64,000 nt of DNA from an uncultured Fusobacteriaceae bacterium (GTDB lineage: Bacteria > Fusobacteriota > Fusobacteriia > Fusobacteriales > Fusobacteriaceae). Made by a program: the position numbers and the translations under genes. The stretch spans positions 1 to 64,000 of the forward strand of contig CAMQWJ010000008.1 in assembly GCA_947038515.1 (NCBI GenBank). The letters run 5' to 3'. The notes under the pieces are model-generated. The model saw only the letters and a program-made list of their open reading frames with translations. It did no database searches and was not told where the DNA came from. This document shows positions 53,192 to 60,933 of this stretch, one piece after another. The stretch's first letter is position 1. Every line of letters begins with the position of its first letter.

Positions 53192-54529
53192 TTAGTTAAC
53201 TCTATCCGTATAATCTGCAAATTTAGTCAACTCATGGAAGAATCGCAACTGTGCCATTCCAACAGGTCCATTTCTATGTTTACCTATAATTACTTCAGTT
53301 ATACCCTTATCTGGACTATCTTCATTATAATAATCATCTCTATATAAAAACAGCACTATATCTGCATCCTGCTCAATAGCTCCTGATTCTCTAAGGTCTG
53401 AAAGCATTGGTCTTCTATCAGCTCTAAGTTCTGGTGCTCTTGATAGCTGTGACAATGCAATTACTGGAATATCTAACTCTCTTGCTATTCCTTTTAGTGA
53501 TCGTGAAATATCAGATATTTCTTGTTGTCTATTATCAGATTTTCCACTTCCATTTATAAGTTGTAAATAGTCAATTACAATCATATCAAGCTTATTCGCA
53601 GCTTTTAGTCTTCTTGCAATTGCACGGATTTCAAGAACATTTACATTAGGTGTATCAGCAATACTAATATTTGCACCTGCTAGTCTACCTGATGCAATTC
53701 CTAACTTTCCCCATTCTTCCTCTTGTAAGAAACCGTTTCTAACTTTTTGAAGTGGTACTCCTGATTCAACAGCTAAAAGTCTTTGTAATAATTGAGAGGT
53801 TCCCATCTCTAAACTGAAAATTAGAACACCTTTTTTAGAAGTTACCGCAGCATTCAAAGCTAAATTTAGAGCAAGGGCTGTTTTTCCCATTGCTGGTCTA
53901 GCTGCTAATATAATTAAATCAGAAGGATGAAACCCATTTGTCATTGCATCATAATTTTTAAATCCTGAAGAAATTCCTGTTGTTTCACCTTTATTTTCTG
54001 AAGCTTTTTGTAGTCTTTCAAATTCCAATTCAATTATATCTTTAATATCTAAAATATCTTTTGATGTTTTAGTCTCAGCAATTTTAAAAATCAAACCTTC
54101 AGCTTTATCAAGTATTGTATCTACATCTTCATATCCTTCATATGCTAATTCAACGATTTTTGTTCCAACTTCTCCCAGCTTTCGTAAAATAGATTTTTCT
54201 TTTACAATATTTGCATAATTTAATATATTCGCAGCTGTTGGAGTATCCTCTATTATTTCAAAAAGAATTTTTTCTCCTCCAACTTCATCAAATTTTCCAT
54301 TTTTTTTCAAAGATTCCATAATCAGTATTGGATCAATAACTTCACTTTTTCCATATAGTTCTAGCATTGATTCAAATATTGTTTTATATGCATTTCTATA
54401 AAAATATTCTGGTCGTAAAATCTCTACAACATCACTAAAAACTTCAGGCTTTAAAAACACTCCACCTAAAACTGCTTTTTCTGATTCCATACTGCTTGGT
54501 ATTTTTCTTAGATTTTCAATATCATTCAT
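53192..54529 (-). CDS. dnaB: Replicative DNA helicase DnaB
   Basis: This hexameric 5'-3' helicase of the replication fork has 445 residues. The N-terminal primase-interacting domain (SSMESEKAVLGGVFLKPEVF) precedes the RecA-like motor: Walker A LAARPAMGKTALALNLA near 209, Walker B DMIVIDYLQLI, and SQLSRAPELRADRRPMLSDL. The partner primase gene is at 4.1 kb. It lies 58 bp after rplI. Its start codon sits 30 nt from a perfect SD, separated by a hairpin (listed separately). Confidence 0.97.
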   Translation of the reverse strand: MNDIENLRKIPSSMESEKAVLGGVFLKPEVFSDVVEILRPEYFYRNAYKTIFESMLELYGKSEVIDPILIMESLKKNGKFDEVGGEKILFEIIEDTPTAANILNYANIVKEKSILRKLGEVGTKIVELAYEGYEDVDTILDKAEGLIFKIAETKTSKDILDIKDIIELEFERLQKASENKGETTGISSGFKNYDAMTNGFHPSDLIILAARPAMGKTALALNLALNAAVTSKKGVLIFSLEMGTSQLLQRLLAVESGVPLQKVRNGFLQEEEWGKLGIASGRLAGANISIADTPNVNVLEIRAIARRLKAANKLDMIVIDYLQLINGSGKSDNRQQEISDISRSLKGIARELDIPVIALSQLSRAPELRADRRPMLSDLRESGAIEQDADIVLFLYRDDYYNEDSPDKGITEVIIGKHRNGPVGMAQLRFFHELTKFADYTDRVN

Positions 54530-54565
54530 TTTAATTATATATGATATTTTATATCATATCCTCCT
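54530..54565 (-). promoter_or_regulatory. SD-hairpin-ATG translation-initiation element of dnaB
   Basis: Minus strand: AGGAGG (54560-54565) abuts a 9-bp perfect hairpin ATATGATAT-AAA-ATATCATAT (54539-54559), then 9 nt, then ATG at 54529. The linear gap is 30 nt and the folded gap 9 nt. The ATG inside the 5' arm opens a two-codon frame (M-I-stop). Confidence 0.7.
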
Positions 54566-54587
54566 ATTGATTCGACACTATAATTTT

Positions 54588-55037
54588 TTATTTAGCCTTA
54601 ATCACTACTTTTATTTCTGCTTTTACTTCTGTATGTAATTTTATAGTGGCTATATTTTCACCAACTGTTTTTATATTACATTCTATTTTTTTCTTATCGA
54701 TTTCTACTCCAAAAACTTCTTTAATATCTACTGATAGCTCTTTATTTGTTATTGCTCCAAACATTTTACCATTTTCTCCAACTTTCACAGCAATTACAAT
54801 TTCTTTACTTTCTAGCATTTTTTTCAATTCTAAACACTTTTCTTTCTCTTCTTCAGCATATTTTTTAGCTTTCTTCTTTTGATTTTCTATTTTTTTCAAT
54901 TCCTCAGGAGTTGCTACTATCGCTTTGTTTCCTTTTAAAAGAAAATTTCTTGCATACCCCTCTGAAACATTTACTATTTCCCCTTTTCTTCCTTGACCTG
55001 CTACATCTTCCTTTAAAATCATTTGTAATTTAGACAT
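54588..55037 (-). CDS. rplI: 50S ribosomal protein L9
   Basis: A 149-residue L9 with the N-terminal domain signature MQMILKEDVAGQGRKGEIVNVSEGYARNFLLKGNKA (here starting MSKLQMILKEDV), the long connecting helix (EELKKIENQKKKAKKYAEEEK), and the C-terminal domain. It binds 23S rRNA near the L1 stalk. The order membrane protein-rplI-dnaB is the conserved one of Gram-positive bacteria. SD GGGAGG. Confidence 0.97.
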   Translation of the reverse strand: MSKLQMILKEDVAGQGRKGEIVNVSEGYARNFLLKGNKAIVATPEELKKIENQKKKAKKYAEEEKEKCLELKKMLESKEIVIAVKVGENGKMFGAITNKELSVDIKEVFGVEIDKKKIECNIKTVGENIATIKLHTEVKAEIKVVIKAK

Positions 55038-55066
55038 TTTTTCCTCCCTGTTTTTTTTATTTATTT

Positions 55067-55861
55067 TTATTTATTTTCTTCATTTTTTAACGTTTTTATA
55101 ACTCCATAAATAAAAAATGCTGTACTAAATAGTAGTCCCCCTATTATCACAACTAATCTTGATAATATCGTATTTTCTATTTTTTTGTTCACATTTTTAT
55201 AAATACATATCATTCCAAAAAATATAAATATAACTTTAGATATATTCATAATATTTCCCACTATATATCCATCTAATATCCCCATTTTTTTCATGAAAAA
55301 CATTATTAAGTAAGGTAATATCCATAAATAGCTTAACTTCCAACTTTTAATGCTTTTACTTTCCATTTTCAAATAAAGTATAGCATTCATTATATAAATA
55401 TAAATAAAAGATAATAAATATCCATTATCTTTTAAAATATTAAAAACCATTTCTATCTCTTCAATTTTTACAGTCGTCTTAGTTAGATAAATTTCTTTCA
55501 TACTTTCAAAATTTACTCCACTTTGTTTTATTACCACTAATAATATTCCAAATAAAATTGTTGATGAAACTATACTTGAAATATTTATTTTATCCACAAC
55601 CCCTAAATTTAAAAACCTACTTTTTAAGAAAAAGTATAAAAGTTCCACTATCAAAAATGGTAAATAAAGTATTAAAAAACTATACTGAAAAATTAGTATT
55701 AATACTATTATCATAATATTAGCTATTACTACTTTATTTAACGGAACTTTTGACATGGTTTTTATTTTTATTATTGGAAGAAATAGTCCAATTGGAGGAA
55801 CATATAGAGTAGCTATAAATAAGATAAAAATAGTAAATCCATAATCAAATTTAAATTTCAT
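55067..55861 (-). CDS. Polytopic membrane protein, YybS/DUF2232-like by position
   Basis: The 264 residues contain about seven to eight hydrophobic helices, with a short soluble loop around residues 110-135 (SGVNFESMKEIYLTKTTVK). No catalytic motif is visible. In many low-GC bacteria a YybS (DUF2232) membrane protein precedes rplI and dnaB/dnaC; this gene holds that place, with the usual GdpP gene missing. Assignment rests on topology and context only. Confidence 0.55.
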   Translation of the reverse strand: MKFKFDYGFTIFILFIATLYVPPIGLFLPIIKIKTMSKVPLNKVVIANIMIIVLILIFQYSFLILYLPFLIVELLYFFLKSRFLNLGVVDKINISSIVSSTILFGILLVVIKQSGVNFESMKEIYLTKTTVKIEEIEMVFNILKDNGYLLSFIYIYIMNAILYLKMESKSIKSWKLSYLWILPYLIMFFMKKMGILDGYIVGNIMNISKVIFIFFGMICIYKNVNKKIENTILSRLVVIIGGLLFSTAFFIYGVIKTLKNEENK

Positions 55862-55899
55862 TCCTTAAACCTCCATATTTTCTTTAAAACTAATTTTTT

Positions 55900-57342
55900 C
55901 TATTTCCCACCAAAAAAACTCATAATTTGTTCTGATAAATCATCATTATCATTTTTATTTTCTTTTTTCACCTTGTTTTTAAGAACAAATTTTAAGGTCA
56001 CTTTTGTTTCCAACATTTTTTCTAAAGCGTTTTTCAATATTTCACTATTGTCTTTTTTAGTCATTTGCTCTTGTTGAAAACTATTTTCATTATCAAAGAT
56101 TATTTCTATAACATTTTTCTCAACCTTTTTAGGGTATCCACTTATCAAGAAAGACATTAATGATATTTTTTCTTTCTTTACCAGTTTTAGTGCATTATCC
56201 CAAACTTTTTTTACTTCTTCTAATGTTATCTCTTTTCCTATATCATATTTTATTATATCTTTAGGTTCTTCACTTCTTTCTTGTATTGCTTCGCTCTTTT
56301 GGGTTATAACCTCTACCTTTTGAAAATTATTTCTATATAAATCATTAATTAGAACATACCCTACCAATCTTTTATCTTCTTCAAATTTAAATTTTGATAA
56401 TGTTTCATAAATTGAACCAATTATTTTTATTCCCTCTTCTATAAAATTCTTTTCTTTTATCATAAGGTCTTTACAAGCTTTTCCTAAGTCTTTAAAGAAA
56501 AGCTCTATATCTAAACCATCTTGATATATTTTATTTAGTTCCTGAATCAAATCTTCTTTTTTAGATTCTCTAATAAGACTTAAAAATTTTTCTAATCTCT
56601 TTGTTGGTGTAATTCCAAGAACAAATCCCACTTTTTCTTCGTCTATTTCCTCGTTTAAGTAATTGATTGAAATTCTTTCTAAAATAGATATTCCATCTCT
56701 CATACTTCCACCAGAAGATTCAAAAATCATTTCTAATCCTTTGTCAGATATTTGTATTTTCTCTTCCTTTGAAATATATCGGAGTCTTGCAACCATATCA
56801 TTTAAAGAAAAAGTTCTAAAGTCATATCTTTGACATCTTGATATAATAGTTGGAATTATTTTTTCAGGCTCTGTTGTTGCCAATATAAAAATAACATGTT
56901 CCGGAGGCTCTTCCAATGTTTTTAAAAGAGCATTAAAAGCTTCTTTTGTTAACATATGAACCTCATCTATTATATACACTTTCTTTCTTCCCTTAGAAGG
57001 CTTATAATTAATTTTATCTTTTAAATTTCTTATTTCATCTATTCCACGATTGGAAGCTGCATCTATCTCTATCATATCCATGAAATTTCCCTCTGTAATA
57101 GCAAGACAATTCTCACACTCATTACACGGGGTGTCTGTCACTCCATTTTTTAAACAATTTGTCCCTTTGGCTATTAATCTTGCAATAGTTGTCTTTCCTA
57201 ATCCTCTTGGACCTGAAAAAAGATAGGCGTGAGACATTTTATTCATGCTTAGTGAAGCTTTTATTGTTTTTACAATATCTTGTTCTCCTGCAACTTCTTC
57301 AAAATCTTTAGGTCTATATTTCCTATACAGTGCTATATGCAT
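55900..57342 (-). CDS. dnaX: DNA polymerase III subunit gamma/tau
   Basis: The clamp-loader ATPase of the replisome. In 480 residues: start MHIALYRKYRPKDFEEVAGE, Walker A AYLFSGPRGLGKTTIARLIA, zinc site CLKNGVTDTPCNECENC, Walker B KKVYIIDEVHMLTKEAFNAL, and sensor ATTEPEKIIPTIISRCQRYD. The tau-specific C-terminus is short and lysine/asparagine-rich. I see no convincing slippery site for a gamma frameshift product. It lies between the NtrC-like gene (17 bp upstream) and the membrane-protein gene. Confidence 0.96.
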   Translation of the reverse strand: MHIALYRKYRPKDFEEVAGEQDIVKTIKASLSMNKMSHAYLFSGPRGLGKTTIARLIAKGTNCLKNGVTDTPCNECENCLAITEGNFMDMIEIDAASNRGIDEIRNLKDKINYKPSKGRKKVYIIDEVHMLTKEAFNALLKTLEEPPEHVIFILATTEPEKIIPTIISRCQRYDFRTFSLNDMVARLRYISKEEKIQISDKGLEMIFESSGGSMRDGISILERISINYLNEEIDEEKVGFVLGITPTKRLEKFLSLIRESKKEDLIQELNKIYQDGLDIELFFKDLGKACKDLMIKEKNFIEEGIKIIGSIYETLSKFKFEEDKRLVGYVLINDLYRNNFQKVEVITQKSEAIQERSEEPKDIIKYDIGKEITLEEVKKVWDNALKLVKKEKISLMSFLISGYPKKVEKNVIEIIFDNENSFQQEQMTKKDNSEILKNALEKMLETKVTLKFVLKNKVKKENKNDNDDLSEQIMSFFGGK

Positions 57343-57359
57343 TTTTCTCCCTATCTTAC

Positions 57360-58751
57360 CTATTTCAAATTATAATTATTCATTTTTGTCCTTAAAGTAT
57401 TTCTTGTAATTCCTAATATTTCAGCACTTTCACTTTTTTTACCGTTTGTTCTTTCTAATATTTGTGTAATTAATTCTTTCTCAATTTTTGCTATAATTTG
57501 CTCATAATAATCTCGGTTATTTCTTTTTTTCAAAATTTCCATTTCATTTCTAATCCATTCTTTTAAGTTAATAATTTGAGAATCAGAAGAAGTTTTTATT
57601 ATTCCACTTCCTTGAACATCATTTGGTAAGTCTTCTAGTAAAATACTGGAATTTCTAGAAACTGCCACTGCTGTTTTAACTGCATTTTTAAGTTCATATA
57701 CATTCCCAGGCCAATCATACCGTAAAATTCTTTTTAATGCTGGTTTACTCACACCTTTTACATTAGCATTTAAATCTTGATTACACTGTTTGATATAGTG
57801 ATCTATTATTAATGGAATATCATTTTTCCTTTCTCGAAGAGGTGGAATTATAATCTCTAATACCCTTAACCGTGAATATAATTCACTTATAAATAGTTTC
57901 CCTATAATTTGTGTATCTAAATTTTCACTTGTTGAAGCTATTATTCTTACATCACTTTTAACGGCAGTAGCACTCCCCATGGGAAAATATTCTCCTGTTT
58001 GAACAAAATATAAAATTTTAGATTGCATATCAAGACCTAAGGCTTCTATACTTCCTATATGTAATGTTCCACCATCAATTTTTTTTAAATCTCCTATTTG
58101 AGATAAAATAGCTCCTTTAAAAGCACCTCTCTCATATCCAAATAATTTTCTTTCAATTAGCTCATTTCCTAACGACAAACAATCTATTGTCATAAAAGGA
58201 TTATTGCTATTATTACTAAATTCATGTATAGCTGTTGCTACACTAGTTTTCCCAGTTCCTTTTTCTCCAACAACTAGAACTGGCAACATATTTTTAGCCA
58301 CCTTTCCTATTTGTTTATATAGTTCAACAATCTCTCTACTTTGACCAATGAGTTTATCACCTTTATTTTTGGTTCTATTAACTCTTTCTGCCATTAAACT
58401 CTGATCCTTAACAGATTTTTCAATATTACTTATCAAATCTTTTGATGAAATAGGCTTTAAAATATAATCATATGCTCCGGCTTTCAAACTCCCAGCAACA
58501 ACATTAAGGTTTGACCTTTCACCAATAATGATTATGATACATTTCTTTTGATATTCCACTGCTTTTTTTATCAAATTAATTAAAGCTTCCTCTTGAAGAT
58601 TAAACTCTTCCATTAAAATGATATCGAACTTTTTACCTTTAAGTTTCTCAAGAAAATTTGGAACATTATCAGAAAAATGTAAGTCATATTCCAAATTTTT
58701 TTCAAGTTCTTTCTTTAAACTTTCTTCTAACTTAAATCCTAAAAATTTCAT
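57360..58751 (-). CDS. Degenerate NtrC-family regulator (receiver-AAA+-Fis HTH)
   Basis: The 463 residues keep the NtrC order, but key residues are altered. The receiver phospho-Asp position is Glu48 (FDIILMEEF), and the upstream acidic pair is missing. Walker A is intact (GEKGTGKTS). The sigma-54-contact loop is GAFKGA instead of GAFTGA, and Walker B reads GGTLHIGSIEAL where D-E is expected. The C-terminus has a sound Fis-type HTH (ESAEILGITRNTLRTKM). It is probably a phosphorylation-independent DNA-binding regulator that neither hydrolyses ATP normally nor activates sigma-54. It is in the tonB/exb run. Confidence 0.85.
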   Translation of the reverse strand: MKFLGFKLEESLKKELEKNLEYDLHFSDNVPNFLEKLKGKKFDIILMEEFNLQEEALINLIKKAVEYQKKCIIIIIGERSNLNVVAGSLKAGAYDYILKPISSKDLISNIEKSVKDQSLMAERVNRTKNKGDKLIGQSREIVELYKQIGKVAKNMLPVLVVGEKGTGKTSVATAIHEFSNNSNNPFMTIDCLSLGNELIERKLFGYERGAFKGAILSQIGDLKKIDGGTLHIGSIEALGLDMQSKILYFVQTGEYFPMGSATAVKSDVRIIASTSENLDTQIIGKLFISELYSRLRVLEIIIPPLRERKNDIPLIIDHYIKQCNQDLNANVKGVSKPALKRILRYDWPGNVYELKNAVKTAVAVSRNSSILLEDLPNDVQGSGIIKTSSDSQIINLKEWIRNEMEILKKRNNRDYYEQIIAKIEKELITQILERTNGKKSESAEILGITRNTLRTKMNNYNLK

Positions 58752-58790
58752 ATTTATTCTCCCATTTTTTCTACTTAATTATATTTTTCC

Positions 58791-59495
58791 TTAATTACTT
58801 GCAGTTAATTTAAAATTATATTCAAGAATTACTTCTCCTCTCACAACTGTGGAATTTTTCTTCAAATAAATCTTCCATGTTCTAGCAACTTTCTCAATAG
58901 AAAGATTAATTTCTGGAACTCCACTTCCTTTTTGAAAATCTATTTTTTTAATATTTCCATACTCATCAATATTCAACCTCAAGGTTACAGTTCCATTTAA
59001 CCCTCTTAATTGTGCACTTTCAGGATATTTTGGTTCTTTATTCTTTGGATCCCAAGTTGCTACTATATCTCCATCCACAGCCCCTAATTTATATCCTTGA
59101 GATGCACCTTCAGCTTTTTCTAAATTTACTTCATTACTTTTAAAAGTTTCATTAAAAACTTGTTCAGTTCTTTTAGGCGCCTTAATCTTTTTCTTATTTA
59201 AAACATCTAGTTTAGGTGCAGTAATTTCTATTGCATCTAAATTTAAAACTTTCTTTTTATTAACTTCTTTGACTCTCTCTTCTTTCTTTTCTATCTTTTC
59301 TTCTTTCTTTTCTACCAAGGGTTCAGTTTGTTTATTTTCAATTGATTTACTATTATTTTTTTTATTCTCCATTGTTACTAGACCAACTTTAATCTTTCCT
59401 ACAACCTCTTGATTACTAAAATTTGAAATTATTAGTAATAATAATATGTTAATCAGTAAAGAGAGAGAGAAAGCAAAAATATCCACTCTTTTCAT
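58791..59495 (-). CDS. tonB: TonB-family energy transducer
   Basis: The 234 residues have one N-terminal membrane anchor (about 8-25). A Lys/Glu-rich periplasmic spacer (LVEKKEEKIEKKEERVKEVNK in parts) replaces the usual proline-rich one. A C-terminal TonB domain (YPESAQLRGLNGTVTLRLNIDEYGNI...) completes it. It transmits proton-motive force from ExbB/ExbD to outer-membrane receptors. It lies 10 bp after exbD. No TonB-dependent receptor is in the window. Confidence 0.9.
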   Translation of the reverse strand: MKRVDIFAFSLSLLINILLLLIISNFSNQEVVGKIKVGLVTMENKKNNSKSIENKQTEPLVEKKEEKIEKKEERVKEVNKKKVLNLDAIEITAPKLDVLNKKKIKAPKRTEQVFNETFKSNEVNLEKAEGASQGYKLGAVDGDIVATWDPKNKEPKYPESAQLRGLNGTVTLRLNIDEYGNIKKIDFQKGSGVPEINLSIEKVARTWKIYLKKNSTVVRGEVILEYNFKLTASN

Positions 59496-59505
59496 TTTCC
59501 CCTCC

Positions 59506-59940
59506 CTATTGACCTAATGTTGTATCTATATCCAAAGATGTTGCACCAGCTTCCTTTACAATCGTCATGATTTTAACTATGTTTCCATAATCTACATTTT
59601 TATCTCCACTTATCATAACGTTTTTTTCCTTACTTTTAGAAAGTTTTTCACTCAATATTTTTTTCAAATTGTTTTTTGTTACTTTTTTTTCTACCATTTG
59701 TCCATTGTCTCTATAATTTAATATAATTTCTTTATTCTTTGTTATCAAAACTTGAATCTCTTTAACTTCTTGAAGTTCCATTATTGTAGAAGTTGGAAGT
59801 TCTATTTTTATTCCAGTTTTACTATCTTCAAAAGTTGTTGCAACTAAGAAAAAAATGAGAAGTAAAAACACGATATCTACAAGAGGAGTCATTTCTAAAA
59901 TTAAAGGACCTCTTTTCTTTTTTATTCTATTTAGTTTCAT
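59506..59940 (-). CDS. exbD: ExbD/TolR biopolymer transport protein
   Basis: A 144-residue single-pass protein. Its membrane helix carries the essential aspartate (LEMTPLVDIVFLLLIFFLVA). The periplasmic domain (ELPTSTIMELQEVKEIQVLI..., VMISGDKNVDYGNIVKIM) has the ExbD/TolR fold. With ExbB it forms the proton-driven motor for TonB. It is 9 bp from exbB and 10 bp from tonB, so they are translated from one mRNA. Confidence 0.94.
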   Translation of the reverse strand: MKLNRIKKKRGPLILEMTPLVDIVFLLLIFFLVATTFEDSKTGIKIELPTSTIMELQEVKEIQVLITKNKEIILNYRDNGQMVEKKVTKNNLKKILSEKLSKSKEKNVMISGDKNVDYGNIVKIMTIVKEAGATSLDIDTTLGQ

Positions 59941-59949
59941 ATTTTACTC

Positions 59950-60561
59950 CTATTTTCTATATAAATTAATAAGTTCTGTACTAGTTTTCTCCATTAAATT
60001 TACTGAAGAATCGCTTTTTTGATTAAAATAATTATAAAAAATTAATGCTGGTATGGCAACTATAAGTCCACCTGCTGTTGTATATAGAGCTTGTGAAATT
60101 CCATTTGCTAAAACTGCAGGATCTCCAGTACCGTGAAGCGCTACTGCCTTAAAGGCTTGTATCATTCCTGTAACAGTTCCTAAAAGTCCTAATAAAGGTG
60201 TTGCATGGGCAACAATTGCTAAAACCCACATATTTCTCTCTAAATTAGGAATTTGTCCCAATCCAGACTCCCTTGCTTTTTCTTCTAGTAAGTTTACATC
60301 TACTATATTATTTATATATGCATAAGCAAGAACATCTTTTGCTACTCTTGATGCAGCTGATTTATTTTCATTTAAAGCAATTATTGCAGCTTTTATTTCT
60401 TTAGCTTCAATTTTTTGTTTTATTTCAGCTCTAATTTTAGAATAATCACCTTTTTCATTTATTTTAAAATATAAAAATCTTTCTATAACTACACCTAATC
60501 CAACTATTGACATAATTAGAATACAATACATTAACGCTCCACCTTTAACTAACCATTCCAT
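59950..60561 (-). CDS. exbB: ExbB/TolQ proton channel protein
   Basis: A 203-residue protein with three membrane helices: an N-terminal one (ALMYCILIMSIVGLGVVIERF) and a C-terminal pair (ILAIVAHATPLLGLLGTVTGMIQAF-like and ISQALYTTAGGLIVAIPALIFYNYF). The motif PLLGLLGTVTGMI is diagnostic. ExbB forms the pentameric channel around ExbD. Its start codon is separated from its AGGAGG by a hairpin (listed separately), an arrangement shared with rsmH and dnaB. Confidence 0.95.
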   Translation of the reverse strand: MEWLVKGGALMYCILIMSIVGLGVVIERFLYFKINEKGDYSKIRAEIKQKIEAKEIKAAIIALNENKSAASRVAKDVLAYAYINNIVDVNLLEEKARESGLGQIPNLERNMWVLAIVAHATPLLGLLGTVTGMIQAFKAVALHGTGDPAVLANGISQALYTTAGGLIVAIPALIFYNYFNQKSDSSVNLMEKTSTELINLYRK

Positions 60562-60601
60562 TTTTTATTTGTATAGTATACCTTATATACCATACCCTCC
60601 T
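60562..60601 (-). promoter_or_regulatory. SD-hairpin-ATG translation-initiation element of exbB
   Basis: Minus strand: AGGAGG (60596-60601) abuts a 10-bp hairpin GTATGGTATA-UAAGG-TATACTATAC (60571-60595, one G-U), then 9 nt, then ATG at 60561. The linear gap is 34 nt and the folded gap 9 nt. Confidence 0.7.
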
Positions 60602-60615
60602 TTTCTCTTATTTTA

Positions 60616-60912
60616 TTAAAAAATACCTAAAAACTTCTTATTTTTCCCTTCTTTAAGTTCTTCTTTTAAAGAAAGAGAATCTGTCTGAACTATCTTTATT
60701 CTCTGTTTCTGTCTTTTCAAAGTATCACTAACTATTTCCATATTAGTTGATTCTATTTTTTGATTTTTTAAATTTTCATTAGTATTTGAAATCTTTTTAT
60801 ATTCCAATTGTTGTAAATTTACTCCTTGCACTTCCTGTCCAATTACGGGTGAATTTTCAGCTGAAAAAAGTAAACTTGAAAACACTAAAAATAATAAACA
60901 TTTTTTTTTCAT
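60616..60912 (-). CDS. Small exported protein between the TPR gene and exbB
   Basis: The 98 residues have a signal peptide of about 17 residues (MKKKCLLFLVFSSLLFSA) and a polar, probably helical mature part (LQQLEYKKISNTNENLKNQK, IVSDTLKRQKQRIKI). No family is recognised. The cysteine is in the n-region, so it is not a lipobox. It lies 21 bp after the TPR gene and 55 bp before exbB. It may be a periplasmic partner of the TPR/TonB system. Confidence 0.7.
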   Translation of the reverse strand: MKKKCLLFLVFSSLLFSAENSPVIGQEVQGVNLQQLEYKKISNTNENLKNQKIESTNMEIVSDTLKRQKQRIKIVQTDSLSLKEELKEGKNKKFLGIF

Positions 60913-60933
60913 TTTATTCTCCTTTACTAATTT

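Noticed and set aside
55900-57342. Programmed frameshift in dnaX
   Set aside because: No slippery A/U heptamer with a downstream stem and nearby stop was evident in the tau-specific region.
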